Numbered from the stretch's first letter, positions 7,778-16,229 are shown. The stretch is 32,614 bases of DNA from an uncultured Coriobacteriaceae bacterium (GCA_902779135.1 CACZAR010000010.1:1-32614); one strand, 5' to 3'. Program-made: numbers and translations. The notes: a model not told the origin generated them from the sequence alone.

Positions 7778-9028
7778 CTATTCGACAACCTCGCCGTTCG
7801 GGCCGTAAACCTTCATGAACCAGTAGGCGACAGCAGAGATAACCAAGCACCCGCCAGCGATGAACGAGAGGTAAGTCCAACCGGTCATCGCCGTTGCGTC
7901 GAGAATAGCACCAGCCAGCGGAACACCGACCATCATGCCGAGATTGTTGCACATCATGAAGAAGGCGATTGCGCCGGCAACGAGTCGCGGATCCTTGACG
8001 GACTGCGGAAGGAGAGCCCACATGACGCATGCGAAGGCGCCTTCGCAGACGAAATAGCCAACGCTGACAGCCATAGCGCCTGCATAGGTGGTGGTGTGAT
8101 ATGCGGCAAACAAGACAATGGCGTACAGGATGGAGACGATGGCGGCAAAGCGCTTGCGACGCTTGACCCTGTTCAGCAGGAAACCAGCAAAGATGCAGGC
8201 GAGAGCTTCGCCGAGGTAGATCCAACCAACAACCTGATTACCGGAGATAAGGTCCATGATGCCCGTGAAGTTCCAGTAGCTGGGAATCCAGCCGGCGAAG
8301 ATGCCGACAGCGATACCGAACGTCGCGCCAGCGAGCGAAATGACCCACAGCGACGGCGACTTGACAACCTCGAAGAGCGACACGCTGCCCTCAGTAGAGT
8401 CAGCATAGTTGGGCTCAACGCCTTCCTTGGGAGCGCGAACAATGAGCGCATACAAGACAAGGGCAATGGCCAAGCACACGAAACCGACGATGTACATGTT
8501 CTTCCAGTCGCCCTCGGGTCCCAAGATGTTACCCGTGAACATGTATACAGCAGCAACAACCCAGCATTGCCAGGAAGCCCAGATGCCCATCGGCGCACCG
8601 CGCTTCTCGATGGGGAACCACATGGCGATAACTGCCGGGGCGAGGACGCCAATAATACCAACACCAAAGCCCTCAATGACGCGTCCAAAAAGCAACGCAA
8701 CCTCATTCGGAGCGACAAAACCGATGATTGCACCGATAATCGAAATGATGAGTGCAGCAAGTCCGGATGCTTTAACGCCCATCTTGCGAATCATGCCAGC
8801 CGCAGGGAAGGCCAAGATGATTCCAACAATTCCGTATGCGGAATTAATCCAACCTGCAATTTGCGCCGACACGTTCAAGTCGGCCATGATGAACGTCATG
8901 ACGGGCAGAATCTTGTTCTGGCCCCATGCAACTGCGATACCAGTGATGAAAACGGCTACAAGAACCGCCCATGCCTTGCTCATATTTGGCTTTTGCTTGA
9001 TCTCGGGGCTCTTGGTCTCTTCTTCCAT
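7778..9028 (-). CDS. MFS transporter (upstream of nitrilase copy 2)
   Basis: A 416-aa major facilitator with about 12 helices. It has a short charged N-terminus, the first-loop motif region FPAAGMIRKMGVKAS, and a central hydrophilic loop near residue 195-215. The ATG at 9028 is preceded by AAAGGAG seven bases away; the frame extending to 9121 has no comparable site. It heads a two-gene operon with an amidohydrolase and faces a LuxR-type gene across a ~250-base divergent region. I infer uptake of the compound the hydrolase attacks, induced by the LuxR-type protein. No substrate-defining motif was recognised. Confidence 0.85.
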   Translation of the reverse strand: MEEETKSPEIKQKPNMSKAWAVLVAVFITGIAVAWGQNKILPVMTFIMADLNVSAQIAGWINSAYGIVGIILAFPAAGMIRKMGVKASGLAALIISIIGAIIGFVAPNEVALLFGRVIEGFGVGIIGVLAPAVIAMWFPIEKRGAPMGIWASWQCWVVAAVYMFTGNILGPEGDWKNMYIVGFVCLAIALVLYALIVRAPKEGVEPNYADSTEGSVSLFEVVKSPSLWVISLAGATFGIAVGIFAGWIPSYWNFTGIMDLISGNQVVGWIYLGEALACIFAGFLLNRVKRRKRFAAIVSILYAIVLFAAYHTTTYAGAMAVSVGYFVCEGAFACVMWALLPQSVKDPRLVAGAIAFFMMCNNLGMMVGVPLAGAILDATAMTGWTYLSFIAGGCLVISAVAYWFMKVYGPNGEVVE

Positions 9029-9209
9029 AGCACCTCTCCTTTCAGGACAACACACTTTCCCCTTAGCTCGTTTGCCGAGCTTTGCAGTGAAAAGGTATTT
9101 GAGTGGCGCTAAGACTCTCAATCAGGCAGATGCATGATTTTTCTCCTATTTTGGACGCTTGCGGTCATACGTCTAAGCTTTTTTTCGTATTCGTTTACAT
9201 CAATAGACG

Positions 9210-9238
9210 GATACCTATGAGTAAAACGCTAAGGTATC
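9210..9238. promoter_or_regulatory. Inverted repeat in MFS/LuxR divergent region
   Basis: GATACCT (9210-9216) and AGGTATC (9232-9238) are exact reverse complements 15 bases apart, 38 bases before the LuxR-type start. Half-site spacing of about two helical turns centre to centre fits a dimeric regulator. A weak TTTACA (9194-9199) and TATGAG (9216-9221) pair with 16-base spacing overlaps the left arm. The rest of 9029-9209 shows no clear promoter for the minus-strand operon. Confidence 0.4.
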
Positions 9239-9275
9239 ATTGTCTTGCGTAGTGGCCGATGCGGGGAAGTGCTCG

Positions 9276-10043
9276 ATGGACGCGAAACTTTTTGACAGGG
9301 ATTGGCGGTTCGTCACCGACTCTCTTTACTACTTGTACGGAGCATCTACTCTTGAAAAATTTGAACAAGAGACTCTCGAGAGGCTCAAAGTGGTTATTCC
9401 CTCGAATCAATCCATGTTCACGATCATCCACGAACGATACGATGCCCCCACTACCTACAGCAATATCGTCTGTCTCGGAGACAAGCCCCGCTTTCTCGAT
9501 GAGTTTCTCAGTGGCAAATACGACTATGACCCTTATTTCCGAAGTTGGGATTCGTTCAAGAGCACGGCGGTCTTTCGTGACACCGACATGATGCCCGATG
9601 CATATCGCACGGCGACACCGCTATACAGGAATATCTATGCAAAGCAGGGTGTTCATTACGCGATGCGCATCTACATCATCCACGATGGACATACGATTGC
9701 AAACGTCACGAGCTTCCGCACAAAAGCTCAAGGTGATTTCACCGATCACGAAATAGAGATTGCACGCGTATTGGCTCCGCACCTTACCCAAAAGCTCGTA
9801 TCGCTTCTGACGGCCACTCCATCCAAGCACATGACGGCCACCAACATAGAGGCGTTTGACAAGTATCGTCTAACACCCAAGGAACGCGAAGTAATCGGGC
9901 TTATACTCGATGATATGAATGATGACGAAATCGCAGATAAGCTATCGATTTCGCGCGCAACTTTGAAGACGCATATTTACAACATCTATCGCAAGACCAA
10001 CGTGAAAAACCGTCTGCAGCTCATCATCCTCGCAAAACAGTAA
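9276..10043 (+). CDS. LuxR-type transcriptional regulator with soluble N-terminal sensor
   Basis: A 255-aa regulator. Residues 197-255 form a LuxR/GerE helix-turn-helix: LTPKEREVIGLILDDMNDDEIA, then SRATLKTHIYNIYRKTNVKNR, with the usual KTHI..IY.K recognition-helix pattern. The N-terminal ~180 residues have no membrane segments and may be a GAF- or autoinducer-binding-like sensor; I do not recognise a precise domain. No phospho-acceptor receiver domain is visible. The ATG at 9276 follows GGGGAAG at a seven-base spacing; the TTG at 9240 lacks support. The protein is divergent from the MFS-nitrilase operon and probably controls it. It is a different design from the membrane LuxR protein at 23329. 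Confidence 0.85.
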   Translation: MDAKLFDRDWRFVTDSLYYLYGASTLEKFEQETLERLKVVIPSNQSMFTIIHERYDAPTTYSNIVCLGDKPRFLDEFLSGKYDYDPYFRSWDSFKSTAVFRDTDMMPDAYRTATPLYRNIYAKQGVHYAMRIYIIHDGHTIANVTSFRTKAQGDFTDHEIEIARVLAPHLTQKLVSLLTATPSKHMTATNIEAFDKYRLTPKEREVIGLILDDMNDDEIADKLSISRATLKTHIYNIYRKTNVKNRLQLIILAKQ

Positions 10044-10243
10044 CGCCCTCTCCACGCGCGTAGAGCACTGAGATTTCGACCCCGAATTGCGCAGGAACAC
10101 CTCGACGAGCGCATTGGGCGATTTGGCTTCCTACCGTCCCCCGTCGGGAACGCGGACACTGAACTCGCCCATATCGGACAGCTGCACCAACGCTACGAAA
10201 CGCTTCCCTTGGTTTGAGCTTGTGCTGCGAGACGAACGCTGGC
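10044..10243. other. Convergent intergenic gap, no gene called
   Basis: The 200 bases between the LuxR-type stop and the end of the ferredoxin gene hold no T-tailed hairpin and no convincing gene. On the minus strand, a frame (down to 10131) gives a slightly protein-like stretch, QGKRFVALVQLSDMGEFSVR, but without a plausible start or ribosome site. It may be a decayed gene end. Confidence 0.4.
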
Positions 10244-10741
10244 TTAGGCGAACGACTTGCTGAAACGACGGAGCCTTACGGCTGTCGCCTCGTTCACATC
10301 CTCGTAGCTTAACGCACCTGTGGGGCAAATCTCAACGCAAGCTGGATCGTAGCCGAAACGCGTGCGAGCATAGCATGCGTCGCATTTCTGCATGGTGCCG
10401 TCGCGACCGAAACGGGGAATGCCGAACGGGCAAGCCATCGCACATGCATGGCAACCGATGCACAGCTCGCGACGAACGAAAACCGCTCCGCTGTCCGCGT
10501 CACGACGGAGCGCCCCTGCAGGACATGCGTCGAGACACTCCGCGTTATCGCAGTGCATGCAAGCCATCGAGATATGGACGATGCGCACTTCGCCGGCTTG
10601 TTTGCTCTCGACATGCGCGATATGGCGGTACATCAAGCCGTCGCCGACGATGTCAATGTCGTTCTGGTCCATGCAAGCAACTGTGCACGCATAGCATCCG
10701 ACACATTTCTTCGAATCGAAGCACAGGGTCTTCCTAGTCAT
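10244..10741 (-). CDS. 4Fe-4S ferredoxin-type electron-transfer subunit (DmsB-like)
   Basis: A 165-aa iron-sulfur protein with four Cys groups in the order found in DmsB/PsrB-type subunits: CVGCYACTVAC near residue 13, CMHCDNAECLDACP near 61, CIGCHACAMACP near 88, and CDACYARTRFGYDPACVEICP near 110. Four [4Fe-4S] clusters are therefore expected, forming a wire to the Mo enzyme encoded just upstream. The start is the ATG at 10741, which overlaps the Mo gene stop by eight bases and has a strong GGGGAAGGGGG site, so expression is coupled. No twin-arginine signal or membrane anchor is present, consistent with a cytoplasmic complex. Confidence 0.88.
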   Translation of the reverse strand: MTRKTLCFDSKKCVGCYACTVACMDQNDIDIVGDGLMYRHIAHVESKQAGEVRIVHISMACMHCDNAECLDACPAGALRRDADSGAVFVRRELCIGCHACAMACPFGIPRFGRDGTMQKCDACYARTRFGYDPACVEICPTGALSYEDVNEATAVRLRRFSKSFA

Positions 10742-12902
10742 CGACAGCCCCCTTCCCCTCTCCATTGGCTGGCGCGATCCTGCATAACGACGAGCGATAA
10801 CCGGGGAATCCAGAAATCGGATCGAGGTAGTCGCCGTCAATCAAGTCGTTTGCATTTGCCTGGGGCCAGTCGTGGTACATGTGAACATCACCCACGCGTA
10901 CGAGGTTGGTCACATGTGCGCGGACGACAACCTTTCCCTTTGGCGTGGCAATCGTCATCCACGCGCCATCTACAATGCCCGCGGCCGCAGCGTCTTCAGG
11001 ATTGATGTCTGCATGCGGATCGGGACTCAACGCTCTCGTCCACGGCAAGCGGAACGTGCGCGTGTGCTGGAACATCGGCAGACGTGCTCCGAGGTTCAAA
11101 ACCAGGGGGTATTCGTCTGCCAAGTCAGGTCTTGAAATCGGGCTCATCGCTGGCTCGCGATACGACGGAAGAGCCTCGAGCCCTTCGCCCTCGAATTCCT
11201 CGAGCACGCTCGACACGAACTCGACCTTGCCTGACGGCGTCCTGAAGCCGTTATTCAGATATTTCCGCTCTGCTGGAGGCTTGGCGCTCGGCACCCACAT
11301 GCCCTCGGGATGCTTGTCGAGCTCCTCGACCGTCAAGCCGCTCGGTTCGACCATCCATTCGACACATGCCTCAATGCCTGCCTCGAGCAATTCGTCGCCG
11401 AGCGCCAAGCGTTTTGACAACTCCGAGAGGATGTCCACGTCGCTCCACGCCTCGCCGATCGGCTCAATCGCTGGCTGGGTGAACTGCACGTAACCCATGG
11501 GCCAACAGCGGATTTCGCGACGCTCGACCGAACTGCATGCAGGCAGGACGATATCGGCGTACTTCGCGCTGTCAGTGAGGAACAAATCGGCATCGACGAT
11601 GAAGTCGAGCTTGCAGAGCTGGTCGATGAATTCCTGCGAACCAGGGAACATGCGGTAGTTCAAGCCGAGGGCGAAAAACGCCTTCAACGGATATGGTTGC
11701 CCCGTTTCGATCTGGCGGGGGATGTCGCACGCCTGCGCTTCGTTGCACAAACGCGTCCATACGGGAAAGCGCCTGGAGCCGATACGCTCTGGCAGCTCGG
11801 ACAGCTTGCTCGCGCACGTGAACTCACGCTCCCTCGTTGGAAATCCGCCAGGTTGGTGGACGAGCGACGGCGGGTTCATGCGATTGCCGCCCGCAATATC
11901 GAGATTGCCGGTCAGCGCTATGAGGCAGAAGACGGCGCGATAGTTCTGCACGCCGTTCGTGTGGTGCACGACGGGCGCAGCACTGAAATGCACGCAAGCA
12001 GGCTTCGCTTCCGCATACATCCTGGCCGCAGCACGGATATCAGCGGCGGAAACGCAGCAGATTTCGGCCGCCTTCTCGGGTGTCATGTCCGCCACGAGCT
12101 GCTTGTACTCGTCGAAACCACGCGTCCAATTCGCCACGAAATCCTTGTCGTACAGCCCCTCTTCGACGATGACGTGTCCAAACGCCAGGGCAAGTGCGCC
12201 ATCGGTGCCGGGACGCAACTGCAGGAAAACGTCGGCACGTTGCGCCAGGTCGGTCACGCGGGGGTCGATGACGATCACCTTCACACCCGATTCGATCTTC
12301 TTGTCGATTCCCTTGAGGTTGAGGCTCTTCGTCGCCGAAGGATTGTGCGACCAGTACACGACACAGTTCGTGTTCTTGAAGTCAGGACCTGCAGGCGCTC
12401 CGTACGTGAGCTGCTGCGCCATGACCATCGCCGTGGCGCACGTGCTCGACTCGGTCAGGTAGTTCGGGGAGCCAAACTGCATGGCGAACCGCATCAGATA
12501 CGCGCGCGCCCACTTGGCGTAGCCCGAAAAGAACATGACCGACTCGGACCCGAACTTCTTTTTAATCGCATTGAGCTTCGAAGCTATTTCATCGAGCGCT
12601 TCATCCCAGCTGATTTGTTCGAACTCACCTGACCCACGCTCGCCCGTGCGACGGAGCGGCGTTTTGATGCGCTCGGGGCTGTAGACGTACTGGCGCGTGG
12701 CAGCACCCTTGCTGCACAGTGTGCCATGGGAATGCGGTGCCTCTTTCGTGCCAGCAACCTTGATGATCTTTCCGTCTTTCACATACAGGTCGAGACCGCA
12801 CTGCGTTCCGGGATCGCATATTGCGCAAACCGATTTGCGCACTTCGATGCCAGTGTCCGGGCCTGGTATCTTTCCTTTGATCTTGAGCTCCAGATCGTTC
12901 AT
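10734..12902 (-). CDS. Mo-bisMGD oxidoreductase, catalytic subunit (unknown substrate)
   Basis: A 722-aa member of the DMSO-reductase family, which carries a bis-molybdopterin-guanine-dinucleotide Mo (or W) site. The N-terminal cluster motif is C26-x2-C29-x5-C35-x27-C63; the middle spacing is longer than the usual three. The residue in the Mo-ligand position is most likely C155 in ESSTCATAM. The cofactor-binding stretch DPRVTDLAQRADVFLQLRPGTDGALALA is typical, and the C-terminal dinucleotide-binding domain ends with DPISGFPGYRSSLC. There is no twin-arginine signal, so it works in the cytoplasm. It sits between a FAD/NAD(P) oxidoreductase (18-base gap) and a four-cluster ferredoxin subunit (overlap), so electrons should pass NAD(P)H-FAD-FeS-Mo. 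The substrate cannot be read from sequence. Confidence 0.87.
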   Translation of the reverse strand: MNDLELKIKGKIPGPDTGIEVRKSVCAICDPGTQCGLDLYVKDGKIIKVAGTKEAPHSHGTLCSKGAATRQYVYSPERIKTPLRRTGERGSGEFEQISWDEALDEIASKLNAIKKKFGSESVMFFSGYAKWARAYLMRFAMQFGSPNYLTESSTCATAMVMAQQLTYGAPAGPDFKNTNCVVYWSHNPSATKSLNLKGIDKKIESGVKVIVIDPRVTDLAQRADVFLQLRPGTDGALALAFGHVIVEEGLYDKDFVANWTRGFDEYKQLVADMTPEKAAEICCVSAADIRAAARMYAEAKPACVHFSAAPVVHHTNGVQNYRAVFCLIALTGNLDIAGGNRMNPPSLVHQPGGFPTREREFTCASKLSELPERIGSRRFPVWTRLCNEAQACDIPRQIETGQPYPLKAFFALGLNYRMFPGSQEFIDQLCKLDFIVDADLFLTDSAKYADIVLPACSSVERREIRCWPMGYVQFTQPAIEPIGEAWSDVDILSELSKRLALGDELLEAGIEACVEWMVEPSGLTVEELDKHPEGMWVPSAKPPAERKYLNNGFRTPSGKVEFVSSVLEEFEGEGLEALPSYREPAMSPISRPDLADEYPLVLNLGARLPMFQHTRTFRLPWTRALSPDPHADINPEDAAAAGIVDGAWMTIATPKGKVVVRAHVTNLVRVGDVHMYHDWPQANANDLIDGDYLDPISGFPGYRSSLCRIAPANGEGKGAVDD

Positions 12903-12920
12903 GATGCTCCCCTTTCAGCC

Positions 12921-14171
12921 TTACAGATAAGAATTGAGTATCGCTCGACGGTATGTTCCTATATCGTCGACCAACGATTCGTTTTTGAAATCTGGCGAAA
13001 CGACCGCCAAGACGTTGAATCCGACCAATTGGTCTTTGCTTCCTTTTCGCTCGTATGCGAATACGCTCGTCGATTGCGGCGAGGTGATCGTCTCGATTAT
13101 TCGCCCCTCGCTTTCGGCAACGGAACCCGCAGATGCGAACAGAACATCCTGCACATAGATGGTGTTCGACGGAATCGAGCCAGGATACCGACGCATCGGC
13201 ACACGCCCCGCGAGCTCGGCTGCAATAGCCGCCCCGGCACACCGCCCTTGCTGCACGGCGTTTTGCCACAAACCGATCACGCGTTTCTTGCCGCTGGAAA
13301 GATCGAGCGCTTGCGCTACATCGCCGGCAGCAAACACATCGGGAACGCTCGTCCGCATGAAGCTGTCTACGACGAGACCGTCCCCCATCTCAACTGAACC
13401 AGAATCCATGAACTCGAGATTAGGCTTGACGCCTTGGGCAAGAACGACCTCGTCGAACTCTTCTTCGTCACCGTTGCTGAAACGAACGACATAGCTGCTC
13501 GCATCAGATTCGTCTTCCACCCGTTCGACTGCTTGCGACAAACGAAACGTCACGCCTCGTTCTTCCAGCAGCTGTTCGAATCGTTCGGCAACGACGGGAT
13601 GGGCAGATACGCGCAAGATATGCGGGCTTCGACCGAGCATCGTAACGTCGGCCTTCCTGTCGAGGCATGCTTCCACCACCTTGAGGCCCACCATGGATGT
13701 TCCTGATACGAGAACGCGTGCATGCGGCTTGCGGACAAGAGCCTCATACAGCCGATCGGCATCTTCCATGGTTCGCAGCGCATGCGGGCGATAGGCTCCA
13801 AGCTCAGGAAAGCCGGGGGCAACTGGATGCGCGCCCGTCGCGACGAGCAGTTTTGAGTAGCCGACGCGCCGTCCGTCAACAAGCTCGACTTCGTGCGCCG
13901 CAAAGTCAACGGAAACCGGTGTCTGCTGAAAGAGCAGGTCATCAATCAAGTCGGAGAAATCGACGTCCTTCCAAGGAAAGCATTGCTCCTTACCGATTCG
14001 ACCACCCGCGTAATACGAGGTGAGAACGGGGCTGTAGGGTTCAGGACCCGCATTGGTCACCACTGTGAGCGGCCCATCGTACCCGCATTCTCGCAATGAG
14101 CAAATGGCGCTGACCGCAGCAGCGCCGAAACCCAGCACGACAACCGGTCGATCTGCAAAACCATTTTCCAA
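12921..14171 (-). CDS. FAD/NAD(P)-dependent oxidoreductase (nitrite/rubredoxin reductase-like)
   Basis: A 416-aa flavoprotein of the pyridine-nucleotide-disulphide oxidoreductase fold. Residues ~9-21 (VVVLGFGAAAVSA) bind FAD with a GxGxxA variant; a second nucleotide site VLVSGTSMVGLKVVEA (~155-170) binds NAD(P)H; and DVFAAGDVAQ near 287 is the FAD-contacting GD motif. A CxxC redox pair is not seen, so it resembles NirB-type N-terminal domains and ferredoxin/rubredoxin reductases rather than thioredoxin reductase. The start is a TTG at 14171 with GAAGGGG five bases upstream; an ATG at 14164 is out of frame. It heads the operon and has a TATAAT promoter 27 bases ahead. It probably feeds NAD(P)H electrons to the Mo enzyme. 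Confidence 0.82.
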   Translation of the reverse strand: MENGFADRPVVVLGFGAAAVSAICSLRECGYDGPLTVVTNAGPEPYSPVLTSYYAGGRIGKEQCFPWKDVDFSDLIDDLLFQQTPVSVDFAAHEVELVDGRRVGYSKLLVATGAHPVAPGFPELGAYRPHALRTMEDADRLYEALVRKPHARVLVSGTSMVGLKVVEACLDRKADVTMLGRSPHILRVSAHPVVAERFEQLLEERGVTFRLSQAVERVEDESDASSYVVRFSNGDEEEFDEVVLAQGVKPNLEFMDSGSVEMGDGLVVDSFMRTSVPDVFAAGDVAQALDLSSGKKRVIGLWQNAVQQGRCAGAAIAAELAGRVPMRRYPGSIPSNTIYVQDVLFASAGSVAESEGRIIETITSPQSTSVFAYERKGSKDQLVGFNVLAVVSPDFKNESLVDDIGTYRRAILNSYL

Positions 14172-14197
14172 GAAGGCCCCTTCGATATCACCAAGTA

Positions 14198-14224
14198 ATT
14201 ATAACTGCCAAACTTTAAGGGCAA
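14198..14224 (-). promoter_or_regulatory. Candidate promoter of the FAD-Mo-FeS operon
   Basis: On the minus strand, TTGCCC (14219-14224) and a consensus TATAAT (14198-14203) are 15 bases apart, slightly short. Transcription would start near 14191, giving a ~20-base leader that contains the ribosome site. The remaining ~290 bases to the divergent MFS gene (14225-14515) show no clear hairpin or gene. Confidence 0.5.
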
Positions 14225-14515
14225 TCGGCCATCTCACCTTCCTTTTGTGCAATCCAAGCTATTTGTCCTTCAGCATGGATAAATTGCTGCACCTAACTGG
14301 CTGACGACATCAAACCTGCTCAACGCCTCATCCTTTCAGTATGAAGCCTGCCTTCTGTTCAAAATAGCCATCTACTGCTTAGGAGCACCTACCAACAGCG
14401 CCCCATAATCCAATCTACGCAATCGTGCACTCATGTCCGATGGGGTCGGATGTGACGTGATGACGAAGTCAGTCCTCTCGTGAAAGTGCACGCATCCAGA
14501 TTCAAGGAGGAGATC

Positions 14516-15826
14516 ATGGATGAAACCAAAGACGCAATGAGCGTCGACGAGAAGCGCATGGGCGAGAAGGCGCCCGCGTTGTCCTGGGTAATGCTGCTCG
14601 TCACCTACCTCGCGAGCATCTGCGCACCCCTCACCCAGTTCAAGATTCCACCCCTGTCCAACTGGCTGTTCGCCAACTTCGCACCCGTCGGACTCGACGG
14701 TGCGACATTCGGCTTGCTCATGAGCGCCATGGCCATTATCGGCGTCATCCTGGCGTTCCCCGCGGCCTTCATCGCCCGCCGCATAGGCCTGAAGAACACG
14801 GTGCTCGTGTCGCTCGCTTGCCTGGCTATCGGGTCCGCCATCGGCGCAATCGCCGGCAGCATCCCGATGCTCATGGTCAGCCGTCTCATCGAGGGCATCG
14901 GCATTGGCCTGATCGGCGTTGCGGCCCCGACCTGTGTGTCGGTCTGGTTCCCTCCGCGTCAGCGCGGTCTGGCGCTGGGCCTTTGGGCCACGTGGGTTCC
15001 GCTCGGTTGCGTGCTCATGTTCAACATCGCCGCCCCCATGGCCGGCGGTAACCCCGGCGTCAACCCGCAGGGTTACCTGACCGTCTTCTGGTTCTGCGCC
15101 ATCTTCAGCGCCATCATGTTCGTCGTGTTCGCGCTCGTGTTCCGCATGCCCCGCGGCGAACGTGGCGATATGGGCGTCGAAGGCACATTCAAGGACAGCC
15201 TGCCCTATCTCAAGAACAAGTACATCTGGTACCTCGGCATCGTTTTCTTCGCACTGTGCCTCTCGACCCTCGCAGTCGTTAACACGTTCTACCAGAACTG
15301 GTTGACCGTGCCCGTCGAGGGCGGCGGTATGGGCTTTGACGACCATCTGGCTGGCATGATCACGTCGCTCATGATGGGTTCTTCGCTCATCTTCGCCCCG
15401 CTGTCGGGTGCCCTGTCCGATAAGCTCAAGCCCAACTCCAAGCGCTGGATTGCCGTAGGCGCAGGCATCGCGCTACTTATCGCTGTTGCCTTCGGCTTCG
15501 TTGGCGGCGACATTGCATTCCCGTGCATGGTCGTCTTCATCATCCTGCAAGGAATCGCAGGCGCTGCCGTCGCTGGTGGCTGCCGCCCAATGGCCCCAAT
15601 GATCATGGGCGGCTCTGCCATGGGTGCCACCATGGGCATGGCAGTGCTGCAATTCTGCCAGAATCTTGGCCAAGCCGTCGGCTCACCGTTGTTCGGCGCT
15701 GTGCTCGACTCGATGCATGGTAACTGGTTCATGGCCTCCTGCGCCGTGCAAATCCCGGTTCTGATCATCGGTATCGTCTTCGCGTTCCTGGTAAAGCCCT
15801 TCCCAGCCGACAAGGCCGAGAAGTAG
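14516..15826 (+). CDS. MFS transporter (single copy, + strand)
   Basis: A 436-aa, 12-helix major facilitator related to the two minus-strand carriers at 16407 and 18052. Shared segments include VILAFPAAFI-RRIGLK in the first half and GG-RP-AP-IM ... MA-TM-MAVLQF-Q in the second. The start is the ATG at 14516 with AAGGAGGAG just upstream. It is divergent from the FAD-Mo-FeS operon and followed by a strong terminator, so it is a single-gene transcript. Because the relatives sit in a Mo-enzyme locus, I infer that this carrier imports or exports an aromatic or organic acid for the neighbouring Mo module. No specific substrate motif was recognised. Confidence 0.85.
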   Translation: MDETKDAMSVDEKRMGEKAPALSWVMLLVTYLASICAPLTQFKIPPLSNWLFANFAPVGLDGATFGLLMSAMAIIGVILAFPAAFIARRIGLKNTVLVSLACLAIGSAIGAIAGSIPMLMVSRLIEGIGIGLIGVAAPTCVSVWFPPRQRGLALGLWATWVPLGCVLMFNIAAPMAGGNPGVNPQGYLTVFWFCAIFSAIMFVVFALVFRMPRGERGDMGVEGTFKDSLPYLKNKYIWYLGIVFFALCLSTLAVVNTFYQNWLTVPVEGGGMGFDDHLAGMITSLMMGSSLIFAPLSGALSDKLKPNSKRWIAVGAGIALLIAVAFGFVGGDIAFPCMVVFIILQGIAGAAVAGGCRPMAPMIMGGSAMGATMGMAVLQFCQNLGQAVGSPLFGAVLDSMHGNWFMASCAVQIPVLIIGIVFAFLVKPFPADKAEK

Positions 15827-15858
15827 AAAACCAACTCGCGAATTGCGCGATGCCAACA

Positions 15859-15894
15859 AAGGCCTGCGGCATAACGTCGCAGGCCTTCTTTTTT
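15859..15894 (+). terminator. Intrinsic terminator of MFS gene
   Basis: AAGGCCTGCG (15859-15868) and CGCAGGCCTT (15878-15887) form a perfect 10-bp stem with a 9-base loop, followed by C and six T residues, 32 bases after the stop codon. Confidence 0.92.
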
Positions 15895-15950
15895 GGTGAA
15901 ACAATTCCGCAATCCATTTTTGTCAATCACGCATCACCTACAACAACGCA

Positions 15951-16126
15951 ATCTCTCCCGACATCTCCCGATTTCATGCGCTGCTTTTTCTCGAGCGCAC
16001 CAAATGTCGCGTTGTCGAGAGATAATCGGATGAAATCACCTCAACGACAACGTGCTTTCTCTCGACATCCCTCAATCTCGTGCAACAAAACTGCGCAAGC
16101 GCATCGAATGTCGCGTTGTCGAGAGA
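15951..16126. repeat. Two diverged ~70-bp repeat units with internal inverted arms
   Basis: AATGTCGCGTTGTCGAGAGA occurs identically at 16003-16022 and 16107-16126, and similarity extends left through GCGCA-C-. Each copy is preceded by a matching TCTCTC..GACAT segment (15952 and 16058 onward), so the unit is about 70 bp, repeated with a 104-base offset. In the second unit TCTCTCGACA (16058-16067) and TGTCGAGAGA (16117-16126) are exact complements; in the first they are imperfect. Between the units lies an inverted CGACAACGTG (16045-16054). No coding function is apparent. Confidence 0.7.
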
Positions 16127-16160
16127 CATTCTTCAAAAGGACTAAATACCGAGTGGCGTC

Positions 16161-16229
16161 ATCAACCAGAAATCGGCCGACATCCTCAACCAGAAATCGC
16201 CCGGCATCCTCAACCAGAGATCAGCCAGC
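16161..16229. repeat. 24-bp tandem repeat, about three copies
   Basis: ATCCTCAACCAGAAATCG plus a variable C/G-rich end recurs with a 24-base period: 16161-16181 (slightly short), 16182-16205 and 16206-16229. The period is a multiple of three, but no gene in this gap has a believable start. Too few and too closely spaced for a CRISPR array. Confidence 0.75.

Noticed and set aside
7046-9112. A 688-codon + strand open frame opposite nitrilase copy 2 and the MFS gene
   Set aside because: Same cause: antisense to two well-supported genes, low-complexity composition, no domain.
10131-10328. A 65-codon minus-strand gene downstream of the ferredoxin gene
   Set aside because: It overlaps the end of the ferredoxin gene in another frame and has no start support; at most a decayed remnant.
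16161-16229. Possible CRISPR array
   Set aside because: Under three copies, 24-bp period without spacers, no cas genes in the window.
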